A stretch of DNA of 63,004 nucleotides from Opitutus sp. GTDB taxonomy: Bacteria > Verrucomicrobiota > Verrucomicrobiae > Opitutales > Opitutaceae. Below are positions 8,985 through 19,447 of this stretch, piece after piece. The notes under the pieces are model-generated. The model had not been told where the DNA came from. It saw nothing but the letters and a program-made list of their open reading frames with translations, and made no database searches. A program made the position numbers and the translations under genes. Where the stretch lies: NCBI GenBank assembly GCA_009695065.1, contig SIBR01000019.1, forward strand, positions 1 to 63,004, given 5' to 3'. How positions within the stretch are numbered: position 1 is the stretch's first letter; each line of letters starts with the position of its first letter.

Positions 8985-9016
8985 CAGCCTCGGTGAACTC
9001 TGCGACTCAACTGTTT

Positions 9017-10162
9017 TCATTTCTGAATGACCGCGATCCCGATCGCGTAGACGAGGAGGTTGATGATCGCGAGCGGCAGGAGTTTTTTCCAACCGATCTC
9101 CATCACTTGATCGTAGCGGAAGCGCGGCACAGTCCAGCGCACCCACATGAAAAAGAAAATCAGCGCGATCACCTTGCCGAGGAAGATCGCGATCGAGAGC
9201 AGGCCCACCACGAGTGGATGAGACAGGCCCAGCCAGTCGGCGAGCGTGGCGAGCGGCACCCAGGGTAGCGGATTCCACCCGCCAAGGAACAGCAGGGTAA
9301 ACACGCCGGAACCGATCAGCATGTGCGAATACTCCGCGACGAAGAAGAGCGACCACTTGAAGCCGCCATATTCCGTGTGAAAACCACCCACGAGGTCGGC
9401 CTCGGACTCCGGCATGTCGAAGGGCTGCCGGTTGGTTTCGGCGAACAGTGAGGTGAGGAAAATGAAGGCCGCCACCGGCATGATAAAAATGAACCATACG
9501 CCACCCCAACCGCTCGTGCCGCTCTGGAATTCGACCACCTTGCCCAGGCTCATGGTCCCCTCCGTGCCCGGCGCGTTGATCCACAGGAAAACCGGCAGCA
9601 CGGCCAGGGTCATCGACAACTCGTACGAGATCAACTGCGCCGAGGCCCGCACGCCGCCGAGGAAGGGGTACTTCGAATTCGACGCCCAACCGGCTAGGAT
9701 CAGCGAGTAGACGCCGAGCGAGGAAACCGCGAATACGGCCAGCAGTCCTACGTCGACGTCGGCGAGCGCGAGCGGAATCACGTGGCCTGCCGGATCGAGA
9801 TAGGCGCCGAACGGCACCACGGTAACGGTCGTCAGCGCAGGCATCATCGCGAGCGCCGGCGCGAGGATGAAGTAGAGCTTGTTGACGTGCCCCGGGACCG
9901 GTTCCTCCTTGAAGAGGAACTTCAAGCCGTCGGCCATCAGATGAAACACGCCGAGCCGCTGCAGGAAAGTGCCGAGAAACGGAATCCATGCGACCCACGG
10001 CACGATCGCGCGATTCGGCCCCGGCCGGCCCTGAATCCAGGCCGAGACCTTGCGCTCCCCGAGCGAGCAGGCGCCGGCGAGCGGGAAAATGACCATGATC
10101 ACGGCAAGGCCCTTGAGGAGGCCCTGCACGACCGGATGAAGCTGGAGATAAAAATCGATCAT
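9017..10162 (-). CDS. nuoH: NADH-quinone oxidoreductase subunit H
   Basis: The membrane subunit that contacts the peripheral arm and forms the quinone entry site of complex I. The 381 residues form eight or nine helices. Segments typical of NuoH: GERKVSAWIQGRPGPNR (about 38-54), FAETNRQPFDMPESEADLVGG with FHTEYGG (about 245-275), and the membrane stretch near the C-terminus (MWVRWTVPRFRYDQ). Start ATG 10162 sits one base after the nuoG TGA. Upstream in-frame codons would lie within nuoG and are unlikely. Confidence 0.97.
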   Translation of the reverse strand: MIDFYLQLHPVVQGLLKGLAVIMVIFPLAGACSLGERKVSAWIQGRPGPNRAIVPWVAWIPFLGTFLQRLGVFHLMADGLKFLFKEEPVPGHVNKLYFILAPALAMMPALTTVTVVPFGAYLDPAGHVIPLALADVDVGLLAVFAVSSLGVYSLILAGWASNSKYPFLGGVRASAQLISYELSMTLAVLPVFLWINAPGTEGTMSLGKVVEFQSGTSGWGGVWFIFIMPVAAFIFLTSLFAETNRQPFDMPESEADLVGGFHTEYGGFKWSLFFVAEYSHMLIGSGVFTLLFLGGWNPLPWVPLATLADWLGLSHPLVVGLLSIAIFLGKVIALIFFFMWVRWTVPRFRYDQVMEIGWKKLLPLAIINLLVYAIGIAVIQK

Positions 10163-10163
10163 C

Positions 10164-11876
10164 TCAGACAGGGACCGCGGCGGCGGACCGGGCCGCGGGT
10201 TTAAAGTGAAGCGTTTCGCCCTCGACGAAAGCGAGGCCGAGCCACGGCGTCGCGTCGAGGAGCAGCCCAGTTTCGGGCAGATTGGCGAAAGTGACCGTGC
10301 CCAGCGCCGCAACCTCGGCCGCCATCCCAGCCCACAGGGCGTGCAACTCGCCGGAGACCACCGGCCCGCCGGCGGCGCCAACCAGCTTCGCCAGCACGAC
10401 CAGATCGTCGATGGCACCGACCGCGCCGGGCACCGCCTTGAAAAACTTCTGGAGGCGGAATTGCTGGTTCACGAAGGCACCGCTCTTTTCGAAAACGGTC
10501 AGGGTCGGAAGCACGACCCGCGCCGCGGCACTGGTCGCGTTGGCATGGGTCCCGAGATAAACGACCGCCACCTTGGCCAGCTGCGCAGCGCTGAGACCGG
10601 CGGCGGCCAGATCCTCGCCGACAGAAACAACGGCCTTGATCTTGCCCGCGTCGATCGCGGCCGCGAGGCCCGTGAGTTTTTCCGCCGGGAGGGCCTCGAT
10701 GAGGCCGGTGACGAGCGCACCGCGAAGATTCGGATTCCGGTCGGCGGAGATCAGGATCCCGTCACCCTGCCCCACCCGGCTGACGAGGTGCGTCGCAGCG
10801 CCCAGCGCCGCGGCGAGTTTCTTCGTGAGAAATTGTTCCTCGACCGAACTGCGGCCGGAGCCGACGACCGCGATCGCGCCCGCGGACGATTTGAACAGCT
10901 CCGCGGCCGCGTTGACCGCCATGTCCGGGGCGCTGTCGATCCCGTTGACCTTGACCGCAGCCAGGCGGTCGGTGGCCCGCACGGATTTGTAGAGGTCGCG
11001 CGCGCTGTCGGACAGCCACATGTCGTTCACCTCGTCGTTCCGGCGCGGCGTGATGCGGTAGATCTGGCCCTCGCGGGACCAGACGACCGTGTTGGCGCCC
11101 ACGCTCGACTCGGTGTCGATGCTTTTGGTCTGCTTCAGGAACCAGACGCGCATCTTGAACCGGAAATCGGTGCTGGTCAGCGCGCCCACCGGGCAGATGT
11201 CGACGGTGTTGAGCGAGTAGTTGTTCGCGAGCTCCCGGCCGGGGAAACACGTGAGCGTCGAGTAGCTGCCGCGGTCGATGAAGCCGAGGACGTCGTCCTT
11301 GACGATCTCCTTGCAGAAGCGGATGCAGCGCGAGCAGAGGATGCAGCGCTCGTCGTCGAGCATGACGCGCGGGCCGAGCTGGGTGCGCTTCGGCTTCACG
11401 TTTTTCTGCTCGATGTAGCGCGAGTAGCCGCGGCCGTAGCCGGTCGACTGCTCCTGCAGCTTGCACTCGCCGGCCTGATCGCAAATCGGGCAATCCAGCG
11501 GATGGTTGACGAGCAGGAATTCCATCACACCCTCGCGGCAATCCTTGATCTGCGGCGTGTTGGTGCGGACGTGCAGGCCGGGCGAGGCGTTGGTCGCGCA
11601 GCCGATCTGTGGGCGCGAGATCCAGTTGATCTTCTGCCTGCCCGTCGCCGGATCCATGATCGGCGCCTGGGTCGTGGGATCGACCGCCGGCATGCCCATT
11701 TCGATCAGGCACATGCGGCAGTTGCCGACCACCGAGAGCTTGGGGTGGTAGCAATAATAGGGAACGTCCACCCCGACCAGCCGCGCGGCTTCGATCACGT
11801 TGGTGCCCTTGGGCACGGCGATCTCCTTGCCGTCGATGTTGACGGTAACGAGGTCGGGTTTGGGAGAGGCAATCAT
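10164..11876 (-). CDS. nuoG: NADH-quinone oxidoreductase subunit G (short form)
   Basis: The 570-residue electron-transfer subunit. The N-terminal half has the 2Fe-2S domain (Cys42, Cys53, Cys56 and a further Cys near 88), the His-Cys segment (DCPICDQAGECKLQ), then a 4Fe-4S pair around CILCSRCIRFCKEI and ending in CPVGALTS. The C-terminal half is a shortened molybdopterin-oxidoreductase-like domain without cofactor function. E. coli NuoG is about 900 residues, so this is a compact form. The gap to nuoF upstream is 91 bases and contains a repeat-like sequence. Confidence 0.96.
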   Translation of the reverse strand: MIASPKPDLVTVNIDGKEIAVPKGTNVIEAARLVGVDVPYYCYHPKLSVVGNCRMCLIEMGMPAVDPTTQAPIMDPATGRQKINWISRPQIGCATNASPGLHVRTNTPQIKDCREGVMEFLLVNHPLDCPICDQAGECKLQEQSTGYGRGYSRYIEQKNVKPKRTQLGPRVMLDDERCILCSRCIRFCKEIVKDDVLGFIDRGSYSTLTCFPGRELANNYSLNTVDICPVGALTSTDFRFKMRVWFLKQTKSIDTESSVGANTVVWSREGQIYRITPRRNDEVNDMWLSDSARDLYKSVRATDRLAAVKVNGIDSAPDMAVNAAAELFKSSAGAIAVVGSGRSSVEEQFLTKKLAAALGAATHLVSRVGQGDGILISADRNPNLRGALVTGLIEALPAEKLTGLAAAIDAGKIKAVVSVGEDLAAAGLSAAQLAKVAVVYLGTHANATSAAARVVLPTLTVFEKSGAFVNQQFRLQKFFKAVPGAVGAIDDLVVLAKLVGAAGGPVVSGELHALWAGMAAEVAALGTVTFANLPETGLLLDATPWLGLAFVEGETLHFKPAARSAAAVPV

Positions 11877-11879
11877 TTC

Positions 11880-11967
11880 AGGAAAGTCGGATTAAGCACA
11901 ACGGCACGGAGCCACGGAGAAAATGTTCTGCTCGAACCCGGTGCCGCTGTGTCTTGGTGGTTCATTT
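11880..11967. repeat. Repeat-like block of CACGGAG/CTGTGTC words in the nuoF-nuoG gap
   Basis: The gap contains GGCACGGAGCCACGGAG and, 30 bases on, CTGTGTCTTGGTGGTTC. These words resemble the dispersed ACCACCAAGACACAG / CTCCGTGGCTCCGTG repeats and relate to the palindrome at 8923-8984. No coding potential. The assignment rests on word similarity only. Confidence 0.4.
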
Positions 11968-13320
<1,353 letters not shown>

Positions 13321-13340
13321 GGGCGTGGTGGCGGGGTCGG

Positions 13341-13829
13341 TCAGCGCCGCTGCGCGGCTTCGCGTTTGATCTGGTTGCTGAGTTCCTTCGCCTTCGCGAC
13401 GTCGACCTTCTCGTGCAGATCGTCGTCAATCAACACGACCGGCGCCGTGCCGCAGCTCGCGAGGCACTCGACGAACTCAATCGTGACCTCGCCATCCGGG
13501 GAAATCTCCCCGCGGTGCGTGTTGAATTCCTGCTCGAACGTCTCACACGTCTTGTAGCCGCCCAGCAGCGCGCATGACAGGGTGCGACAAACCTTCACGT
13601 GCCGGCGCCCGATCGGCTTCTGCCGGAACATGGGATAAAACGTCACGAGCTCGTAGATGTTGATCGGCTCGAGCTCGAGCTTCGCCGCGATCCATGCGAC
13701 GGCCTCCTGCGAGATGTAACCCGCGTCCTCCTGCACCAGGTGCAGCAGCGGCAGCGCCGCGCTCCGCTTGACCGGATAGTGCGGGATCACCTCGTCGATC
13801 TTCCGCAGCGTTTCGGGTTTGAGATTCAT
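13341..13829 (-). CDS. nuoE: NADH-quinone oxidoreductase subunit E (2Fe-2S)
   Basis: A thioredoxin-fold subunit that pairs with NuoF in the NADH-dehydrogenase module and holds cluster N1a. The 162 residues have ligands Cys81, Cys86, Cys122 and Cys126 in the order CxxxxC...CxxxC, as in the family. The N-terminal helical part (residues 1-75) matches the usual arrangement. The gap to nuoD upstream is about 20 bases. Confidence 0.96.
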   Translation of the reverse strand: MNLKPETLRKIDEVIPHYPVKRSAALPLLHLVQEDAGYISQEAVAWIAAKLELEPINIYELVTFYPMFRQKPIGRRHVKVCRTLSCALLGGYKTCETFEQEFNTHRGEISPDGEVTIEFVECLASCGTAPVVLIDDDLHEKVDVAKAKELSNQIKREAAQRR

Positions 13830-13850
13830 CGAAAAAGTACGCGCGGTTAC

Positions 13851-15095
13851 TCAGCGATCGCATTCGCCCATCACGAAATCGAGCGAGCCGAGAATGGAGA
13901 CGACGTCGGAAACCAGGCAGCCGACGCAGATCTTCGGCAGGATGGAAAGGTTGCAGAACGAGGGCGACCGGATCTTCAGGCGCCACGGGACGCCGCCGCC
14001 CTTGCTCACGACGTAGAATCCGAGCGCGCCCTTCGGGTTTTCCGCCTCGAAGTACACCTCGCCCGGCGGCATCTGCGGCCCCTCCGTCACGAGCATGAAA
14101 TTCTGGATCAGCTCCTCCATCGAGCTCAGCACCTTGTCCTTCGGCGGCCCGAAAATCTTCTTAGCCTCCGTCGCATACCACGGCCCGCCGGGGAATTTCG
14201 CGATCACCTGCTTGATGATCCGCACCGACTGCCGCATCTCCTCGCCGCGGACGAGATAACGGTCGTAGCAGTCGCCCTTCGTGCCCACCGGCACATCGAA
14301 CTCATACTGCTCGTAGCCCGAATACGGCTTGTCCTTGCGCAGATCGACCGCGACGCCGCTGCCGCGCGCATTGGGCCCGGTCAGGCCGTAGGCGAATACA
14401 TCCTCCTTGGAGATCACGCCGACGTCGACGGTGCGATCCATGAAGATTTTGTTCCGCGTCAGGAGCTTCAGGATCTCCTCGAGAATGGGCAGGAACTGGT
14501 CGCAGAACGCGCTGACGCGCTCCAACCAGCCGTCCGGCACATCGCGCGCCAGGCCACCGATGCGCGAATAACTGGTCGTAAAACGCGCGCCCGTCAGCTC
14601 CTCGAACAGCTTGTAGAGTTTTTCGCGCTCGGTGAACGAGTACATGAACACCGTCCACGCCCCCGTATCGATCCCGAACGCACCGAGCCCGAGCAGGTGC
14701 GAGGAAACGCGGGCCATCTCCGCGGTGAGCACGCGGATGGCCTGGCAGCGGGCCGGCACCTCGAGCTTCGCCAGCCGCTCCACCGCGATCGCATACGCCA
14801 TGTTGTTCGCGAGCGGTGCGATGTAGTCCAACCGGTCCGTGTACGGCACGAACTGGTTGTAGGTCATGTTCTCGGCGATCTTCTCGTCGCCGCGGTGCAG
14901 ATAACCGATCACCGGGTCGCACTTGGTCAGGATCTCGCCGTCGAGTTCCATTTGCAGACGCAGCACGCCGTGGGTCGACGGATGCGACGGCCCCATGGAG
15001 AGCGACATCTTCTCGGTCTGGAACTCCGCTGGCGCGGCCTGGGCGGCGCCTGCCGCCTTCGCGGCCGAATCGGGAAAGGTAAAATCGGTGGCCAT
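13851..15095 (-). CDS. nuoD: NADH-quinone oxidoreductase subunit D
   Basis: The 49-kDa-type quinone-site subunit of the peripheral arm, 414 residues. Visible family signatures: SMGPSHPSTHGVLRLQMELDGE near residue 32, HRGDEKIAENMTYNQFVPYTDRLDY near 67, and the C-terminal segment SILGSLDFVMGECDR, which carries the last conserved residues before the stop. It is separate from nuoC rather than fused. The start ATG 15095 follows nuoC by about 90 bases. Confidence 0.97.
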   Translation of the reverse strand: MATDFTFPDSAAKAAGAAQAAPAEFQTEKMSLSMGPSHPSTHGVLRLQMELDGEILTKCDPVIGYLHRGDEKIAENMTYNQFVPYTDRLDYIAPLANNMAYAIAVERLAKLEVPARCQAIRVLTAEMARVSSHLLGLGAFGIDTGAWTVFMYSFTEREKLYKLFEELTGARFTTSYSRIGGLARDVPDGWLERVSAFCDQFLPILEEILKLLTRNKIFMDRTVDVGVISKEDVFAYGLTGPNARGSGVAVDLRKDKPYSGYEQYEFDVPVGTKGDCYDRYLVRGEEMRQSVRIIKQVIAKFPGGPWYATEAKKIFGPPKDKVLSSMEELIQNFMLVTEGPQMPPGEVYFEAENPKGALGFYVVSKGGGVPWRLKIRSPSFCNLSILPKICVGCLVSDVVSILGSLDFVMGECDR

Positions 15096-15185
15096 CGCTC
15101 GGTTTAGTTGCCCGCGAAACCCGTGAAAGGAGCGAAGGCTCCCGGCCGTTGGGTATTCATTTTCGGTGTCGTGCGGGTCACGGGA

Positions 15186-15830
15186 TCAATCTTTCTTCTG
15201 GCGCAGTTCGGTCTGCCCCGGTTGGACGTGGCGGTCGCTCCAGCTTTCGTCCTTCGCGCGCGGCTCGGCCTCCGTCAGGTTGATCTCGCCCGGCGCCGCC
15301 ACAAACGGGCCACCCGCCATCGGCGCCGCGATGGCCGCCGTGCCGGTTTCCTCGGTGATCTCCGCGTCGGGCAGCGGGGTTTCGATGCCGGCCAGCGGGA
15401 ATTCTTTGCGCAGCGGAAAATGGGGATAGCCATCCCACATCAGGATGCGCCGAAGATCGGGGTGGCCGTCGAACGTGATCCCGAACATGTCGTAACACTC
15501 GCGCTCGTGCCAGTTGGCCCCGGGCCACAGGCCGACCACGCTGGGCGCCACCGGCTCGGTATCGCTCGTGCAGTTGGCCGCGACCCGCAGGTAAGTGTGC
15601 TGCGTGCTTGAAAAGAGGTGGTACACCATCGTGAAGCGCGGCGAAACGCCCTCCGCCCAGTCGATCGCGGTCAGATCCGTCATGATATCGTACCCGAACT
15701 CGTCGCGCAGGCAACGGAGCACGGCCGGCAGTTCGCCCATGGGCACGTTGACCGCGGGATGATCCGAGCTGGCACGGTCGGACGCCTGGGGAAACTTTCC
15801 CTTGAGCGCGGTAAGGGCGTCGGCGGGCAT
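15186..15830 (-). CDS. nuoC: NADH-quinone oxidoreductase subunit C
   Basis: The 30-kDa-type subunit of the peripheral arm, 214 residues. The family signature near residues 110-145 is present: ANWHERECYDMFGI followed by HPDLRRILMWDGYPHFPLRKEFPL. I choose ATG 15830, because upstream the same frame merges into the shifted reading of nuoB. An acidic, Ala-rich C-terminal tail of about 50 residues extends beyond the core fold. Confidence 0.95.
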   Translation of the reverse strand: MPADALTALKGKFPQASDRASSDHPAVNVPMGELPAVLRCLRDEFGYDIMTDLTAIDWAEGVSPRFTMVYHLFSSTQHTYLRVAANCTSDTEPVAPSVVGLWPGANWHERECYDMFGITFDGHPDLRRILMWDGYPHFPLRKEFPLAGIETPLPDAEITEETGTAAIAAPMAGGPFVAAPGEINLTEAEPRAKDESWSDRHVQPGQTELRQKKD

Positions 15831-15862
15831 GAGGGAATCCGGAAGCAGTGGGCGGGCCGGGT

Positions 15863-16372
15863 TCAGGCCGAGAGCAGCTGCTTGGCCGACGGTTCGCGTT
15901 TCACCTTGGCCTGAAGCTTCATGAGGGCGTCGAGCAAGGCCTCCGGCCGTGGCGGACAACCGCTGACATACACATCGACGGGAATGATGCGGTCGACGCC
16001 CTGCAACGTCGCGTAGCTGCGATACATGCCGCCCGAACTGGCGCACGCCCCCATGGCGATCACCCACTTCGGCGCCGCCATCTGGTCGTAGATCCGGCGG
16101 ATATGCGGCGCCATCTTGTAAGTCACGGTCCCGGCCACGATCATGCAGTCGGATTGCCGCGGAGAAAACCGCATGACCTCGGCGCCGAAGCGGGCGATGT
16201 CGAACCGGCTGGCGCCCACTGCCATCAACTCGATGGCGCAGCAGGCCAGACCCATGGGCATCGGCCACATGGAATTGCTCCGGATCCAGTTGATCATCGC
16301 ATCGGCCCGCGAGACGATCACATCACCCTCAATCTTGGTGTTGTAGCCGAGTTCGGTGTTCGAGGTGACCAT
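15863..16372 (-). CDS. nuoB: NADH-quinone oxidoreductase subunit B (cluster N2)
   Basis: The subunit that holds the terminal 4Fe-4S cluster N2 next to the quinone site. Ligands Cys44-Cys45, Cys110 and Cys139 (in [26 protein letters not shown]) are all present in 169 residues. It is the first gene of the operon here; nuoA, which normally precedes it, is not found in the 270 bases upstream or elsewhere in the window. The 274 bases up to the tRNA must hold the promoter, but I cannot point to clear -35/-10 boxes. Confidence 0.97.
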   Translation of the reverse strand: MVTSNTELGYNTKIEGDVIVSRADAMINWIRSNSMWPMPMGLACCAIELMAVGASRFDIARFGAEVMRFSPRQSDCMIVAGTVTYKMAPHIRRIYDQMAAPKWVIAMGACASSGGMYRSYATLQGVDRIIPVDVYVSGCPPRPEALLDALMKLQAKVKREPSAKQLLSA

Positions 16373-16646
16373 GGTAAACAGGTGTGGTTGAAGGGAAAAA
16401 CCCCCGCAGGGTTGGGTGCCCTCCCCCGCCGCGCAAGTCGGTTTTCCAATTACGCTCCGGAGCCTTTACCTTAGAAGGACCGACGGCGAGCCCGGACAGC
16501 GGAACTGAAACCATGCGGCGACGGAGAGTAAAAACCGCTCCGATTAAGGTACCGCTGATTTACCGTTGACCGGCCGGGGCGCATGACGCTTCTTTGTCCG
16601 CTTCGCACTACGCTCGGCCGCCTTTCAAGCGGTCGATCCAGCACCC

Positions 16647-16736
16647 GGAGAGGTGGCAGAGTGGTCGAATGCGCGCGCTTGGAAAGCGCGTGAACCCGAA
16701 AGGGTTCCGGGGGTTCGAATCCCTCCCTCTCCGCCA
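16647..16736 (+). tRNA. tRNA-Ser (GGA anticodon)
   Basis: The acceptor stem GGAGAGG (16647-16653) pairs with CCTCTCC (16726-16732), followed by discriminator G and an encoded CCA (16734-16736). The anticodon loop TTGGAAA gives GGA at 16681-16683, reading UCC/UCU codons. The long variable arm (after TGAACCCGAAAGGGTTC) is class II, as expected for serine. The TGGTCGAAT D-loop and GGTTCGAATCC T-arm are regular. Confidence 0.97.
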
Positions 16737-16765
16737 GTTTTCTTTCCGATTCGGAAAGAAAACTG
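16735..16765. terminator. 15-bp near-perfect palindrome immediately after tRNA-Ser
   Basis: Bases 16735-16749 are the exact reverse complement of 16751-16765 (CAGTTTTCTTTCCGA and TCGGAAAGAAAACTG). The left arm begins inside the encoded CCA. Its A/T-rich ends could serve as a bidirectional terminator for the tRNA and for the oxidoreductase gene converging from the right. A true hairpin would open a few central pairs. Confidence 0.6.
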
Positions 16766-16792
16766 CCCGCCGAAGCCATGGCGAAGGCGGGC
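16765..16792. repeat. Second hairpin downstream of tRNA-Ser
   Basis: GCCCGCC (16765-16771) pairs with GGCGGGC (16786-16792), and an inner GCCATGGC palindrome lies in the loop. It directly abuts the previous palindrome, giving two stacked stem-loops between the converging tRNA and the oxidoreductase gene. Confidence 0.5.
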
Positions 16793-16840
16793 AACAGGGC
16801 AGGGTTTACACCGACGTTTCGCCTATCACCGGCCCGCTCC

Positions 16841-18202
16841 TCACGCCTTCGGATATTCCCACCCCTTGCGATAGTTGCGGCGCAACAGCTTGTTCGCGGC
16901 CTCGTCGCCGATGATGCGCTCTTTCTCACCGTCCCACTCCAGGCTGCGACCGTGCTTCAGTGACAGCATGCCGAGGAGCGCCAAGTTGGTGGCCAGGTGA
17001 ATTTCGCCGATGTCGGCCACGGGTTTCCTCCCGGTGGCGATCGCGTCCAGAAAATCGGCCCAGAGCTCCTTGATGTTCTGCCCGTCGGGCTGGTTGAGCT
17101 TCGCGGGCTCATTGATCACCGGATCGCTGGCATTGACCGGATAGAACGTCCAGCCCTTCTGCCAGCCGATGTGCAGGATGCCCTTGGTCCCGTAAAAATA
17201 GCAGCCGACGTTCTCGCCCTTGTCGGTGGCGTTGCCCGCGAACCGCCGGTGCTCCCACTGCACGTCGAACTTCTCGAAACTGAACGTCGCGAGCTGGTGG
17301 TCGGGCGCGTCGGGTGTCTGCTCGTCGGCGGTCAGCACCGGCGGCCCCGCGATCGGCCGGCCCCCGCTTGAAAAGATCCTCTTGGCGTACTTCTCCCCGG
17401 TGATCCACAGGATCTGGTCGAGCCAGTGGATGCCCCAGTCGCCGAGCGTGCCGTTGGCGAAGTCGAGGTAGTTGCGGAAGCCGCGGGGGTGCAGTCCGCC
17501 ACGCCGCGCCGCATTGGGGTCGCGCGGATCGATGCCGTTGTAGGGCCGCAGCGGCGCGGGGCCGCACCACAGATCCCAATCGAGCTCCTTCGGCACCCGC
17601 ACGGTCGGAATCGGTTTCTCCGGACCACCACCGCCGTGGACAAAACAGCGGACCATGCCGAGCTCCCCGAGCCGGCCCGACCGCATGAAGTCGCGGCCGC
17701 TGATGTTATGCGGCGAAACGCGGCGATGCGTGCCGACCTGCACGACCCGGCCGGTCGCCCGCGCGGCGTTCACCATCGCACGGCCTTCCATCACGGTGTG
17801 CCCGATCGGCTTTTCCACGTAAACGTGCGCACCCGCCTTCACCGCGGCGATCATGGGCAGCGCGTGCCAGTGGTCGGGCGTGCCGATGATGGCGATGTCG
17901 GGCTTCGCCTGGGCCAGGAGTTCGCGGTAGTCCTTGAAAAGCTTCGGCGTGTCGCCGGTGCCGTTGCGGACATTGGCCAGCGTGGGCTCGAACTGCCGGG
18001 AATCCACGTCGCACAGCGCCACGATCTCGCACGCCCCGCTGGCCATCGCCTCGCGGAGGATGTTATTGCCCCACCAGCCGCAGCCGATGAGGACGGTGCG
18101 GTATTTTTTCGCGCCCGCCTTGTCGGCGGCGCGGATGCCAAACGGGAGCGCGGCGAAGGCCGTGGCCGCTGCGGTGTGATGGAGAAAATTACGGCGGTTC
18201 AT
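16841..18202 (-). CDS. Gfo/Idh/MocA-family oxidoreductase, exported by Tat
   Basis: A predicted NAD(P)-dependent sugar or inositol-type dehydrogenase of 453 residues. The N-terminus NRRNFLHHTAAATAFAALPF is a twin-arginine signal. It is followed by the Rossmann segment VLIGCGWWGNN (about 36-46), CDVDSR, and the family motif VYVEKPIGHTVMEGR (about 133-147) with the conserved Lys. The C-terminal domain has the WDLWCGPAP and GDWGIHWLDQILW segments common in verrucomicrobial paralogs. The substrate is unknown. It heads or follows a group of similar exported sugar enzymes on the same strand (18266-22626). Start ATG 18202 was chosen because it places the RR signal at the very N-terminus. Confidence 0.93.
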   Translation of the reverse strand: MNRRNFLHHTAAATAFAALPFGIRAADKAGAKKYRTVLIGCGWWGNNILREAMASGACEIVALCDVDSRQFEPTLANVRNGTGDTPKLFKDYRELLAQAKPDIAIIGTPDHWHALPMIAAVKAGAHVYVEKPIGHTVMEGRAMVNAARATGRVVQVGTHRRVSPHNISGRDFMRSGRLGELGMVRCFVHGGGGPEKPIPTVRVPKELDWDLWCGPAPLRPYNGIDPRDPNAARRGGLHPRGFRNYLDFANGTLGDWGIHWLDQILWITGEKYAKRIFSSGGRPIAGPPVLTADEQTPDAPDHQLATFSFEKFDVQWEHRRFAGNATDKGENVGCYFYGTKGILHIGWQKGWTFYPVNASDPVINEPAKLNQPDGQNIKELWADFLDAIATGRKPVADIGEIHLATNLALLGMLSLKHGRSLEWDGEKERIIGDEAANKLLRRNYRKGWEYPKA

Positions 18203-18265
18203 GAGGGAGATTTTACGAAATTGGCCCACGAACCCCACAAATTCGTGGGCGTTTTTTGAGAGGAA

Positions 18266-19342
18266 CTAACTCCGCACGCCCAAGCCCACTTCACGGCGGA
18301 GATACGCGATCGATTTTTCGATTTCGGCCTTTTGGAAATCCTGTGTCACCTGTTTGCCCTCGGGTCCCGCCGGCGCCTTGAACGGCTGGAGCGGGTGGCC
18401 GCGTTTGGCGAGGGCCTCGAACCGGGCGAGCGCGGCGGGCCGCCGGTCATAATACTTCCAAAATTCGGGCTGCTTGTACGGAAAGGTGCGCTGCGATCCG
18501 GAAATCGTCTCGATCATGATCGGCACCGACGGGCACAGCTGGGCCCAGCGCGCCGCGTATTTCTTCCAGTCGATCAGGCCGTCACCCGCGGCGGTCCACT
18601 GCACGGCCGCTCCCTCTGGCGTCTCCCAGATCATGTCGTCGCGCAGGCTTGAGCAGATTGTCACGGGCCCGAGCGTTTCGAGCACGTCCATCGGATCCTC
18701 CAGCGTCCAGGCCGCGTTCCCCGAGTCGATGTTGGCGCCGACGAAGTCGCGCCCGGCAGCCTCGATCAAGTCGCGAAGTTCCCACGAGTGCATGTCGCCC
18801 GCGTGGTTTTCGACCGCCACCTTGATGCCGGACTCGAGGGCGTCGCGCCGACAGGCCTTGAGCACCGCGACCGTGTCGGCGATGCGCGCACGGATGCCGC
18901 CCTCGGTCTTGCGATCCTCCATGGTGCCGAGGATGACGCGAAAAACCGGCGAGCCGAGGGTTCGCGCGGCGCGCAGGCCGAGCCGAAGATGTTCCTCGGC
19001 GGTGCCGCGGTTGGCCTTAAACGACCGTGACGTGGGGCAAATGCTCCAGCTGCCCAGATAGAGCGCGATGCCGGCCGCCTCGGCCTGGCTCCGGATCTCG
19101 CGCAGGGCGCCATCCTCGAGGCTCGTGAACGCGTCGAGATCGGAAATCAGGAGCGAGTCGCACTTGATCGCGGCCGCGTAGGCGATGAGTTCGGGCGCCT
19201 TCCAGCCCATGGCGCGGACGGCGTAGTTGTCGATGCCGAGTTTGATCTTCGGCGCGCTGGACTTCGACGCGGCGAGGAGCGGGCGGGCGGCAAGGGCGGT
19301 CGATGCCGCGGCGAGACGGGAAAGAAAGGAGCGACGGTGCAT
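18266..19342 (-). CDS. Sugar phosphate isomerase/epimerase family protein (TIM barrel), Tat-exported
   Basis: The 358-residue protein starts HRRSFLSRLAAASTA, a twin-arginine signal, then continues as a xylose-isomerase-like TIM barrel (AP-endonuclease 2 family). Metal-ligand-type residues are visible in the strands: VAVENHAGDMHS (about 190), VGANIDSGN (about 220) and MIETISGS (about 285). Such proteins interconvert keto-sugars or act on inositol-like substrates. The exact substrate cannot be read from the sequence. The neighbouring Gfo/Idh/MocA genes suggest a shared sugar-oxidation and epimerisation pathway outside the cytoplasm. Confidence 0.9.
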   Translation of the reverse strand: MHRRSFLSRLAAASTALAARPLLAASKSSAPKIKLGIDNYAVRAMGWKAPELIAYAAAIKCDSLLISDLDAFTSLEDGALREIRSQAEAAGIALYLGSWSICPTSRSFKANRGTAEEHLRLGLRAARTLGSPVFRVILGTMEDRKTEGGIRARIADTVAVLKACRRDALESGIKVAVENHAGDMHSWELRDLIEAAGRDFVGANIDSGNAAWTLEDPMDVLETLGPVTICSSLRDDMIWETPEGAAVQWTAAGDGLIDWKKYAARWAQLCPSVPIMIETISGSQRTFPYKQPEFWKYYDRRPAALARFEALAKRGHPLQPFKAPAGPEGKQVTQDFQKAEIEKSIAYLRREVGLGVRS

Positions 19343-19447
19343 GGGGCGAACGCCCGCCAGCGAAACGGCGTCGCCCGGCGATGTCGATGCTGCGTCCACC
19401 CGCCCGACACGCCGCCCCCCGGACAACGCCGGCGCACACGGGGACCG

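Noticed and set aside
16329..16514. Small leftward frame upstream of nuoB as nuoA
   Set aside because: 61 residues, no membrane helices, Pro/Arg-rich; NuoA is about 120-140 residues with three helices.
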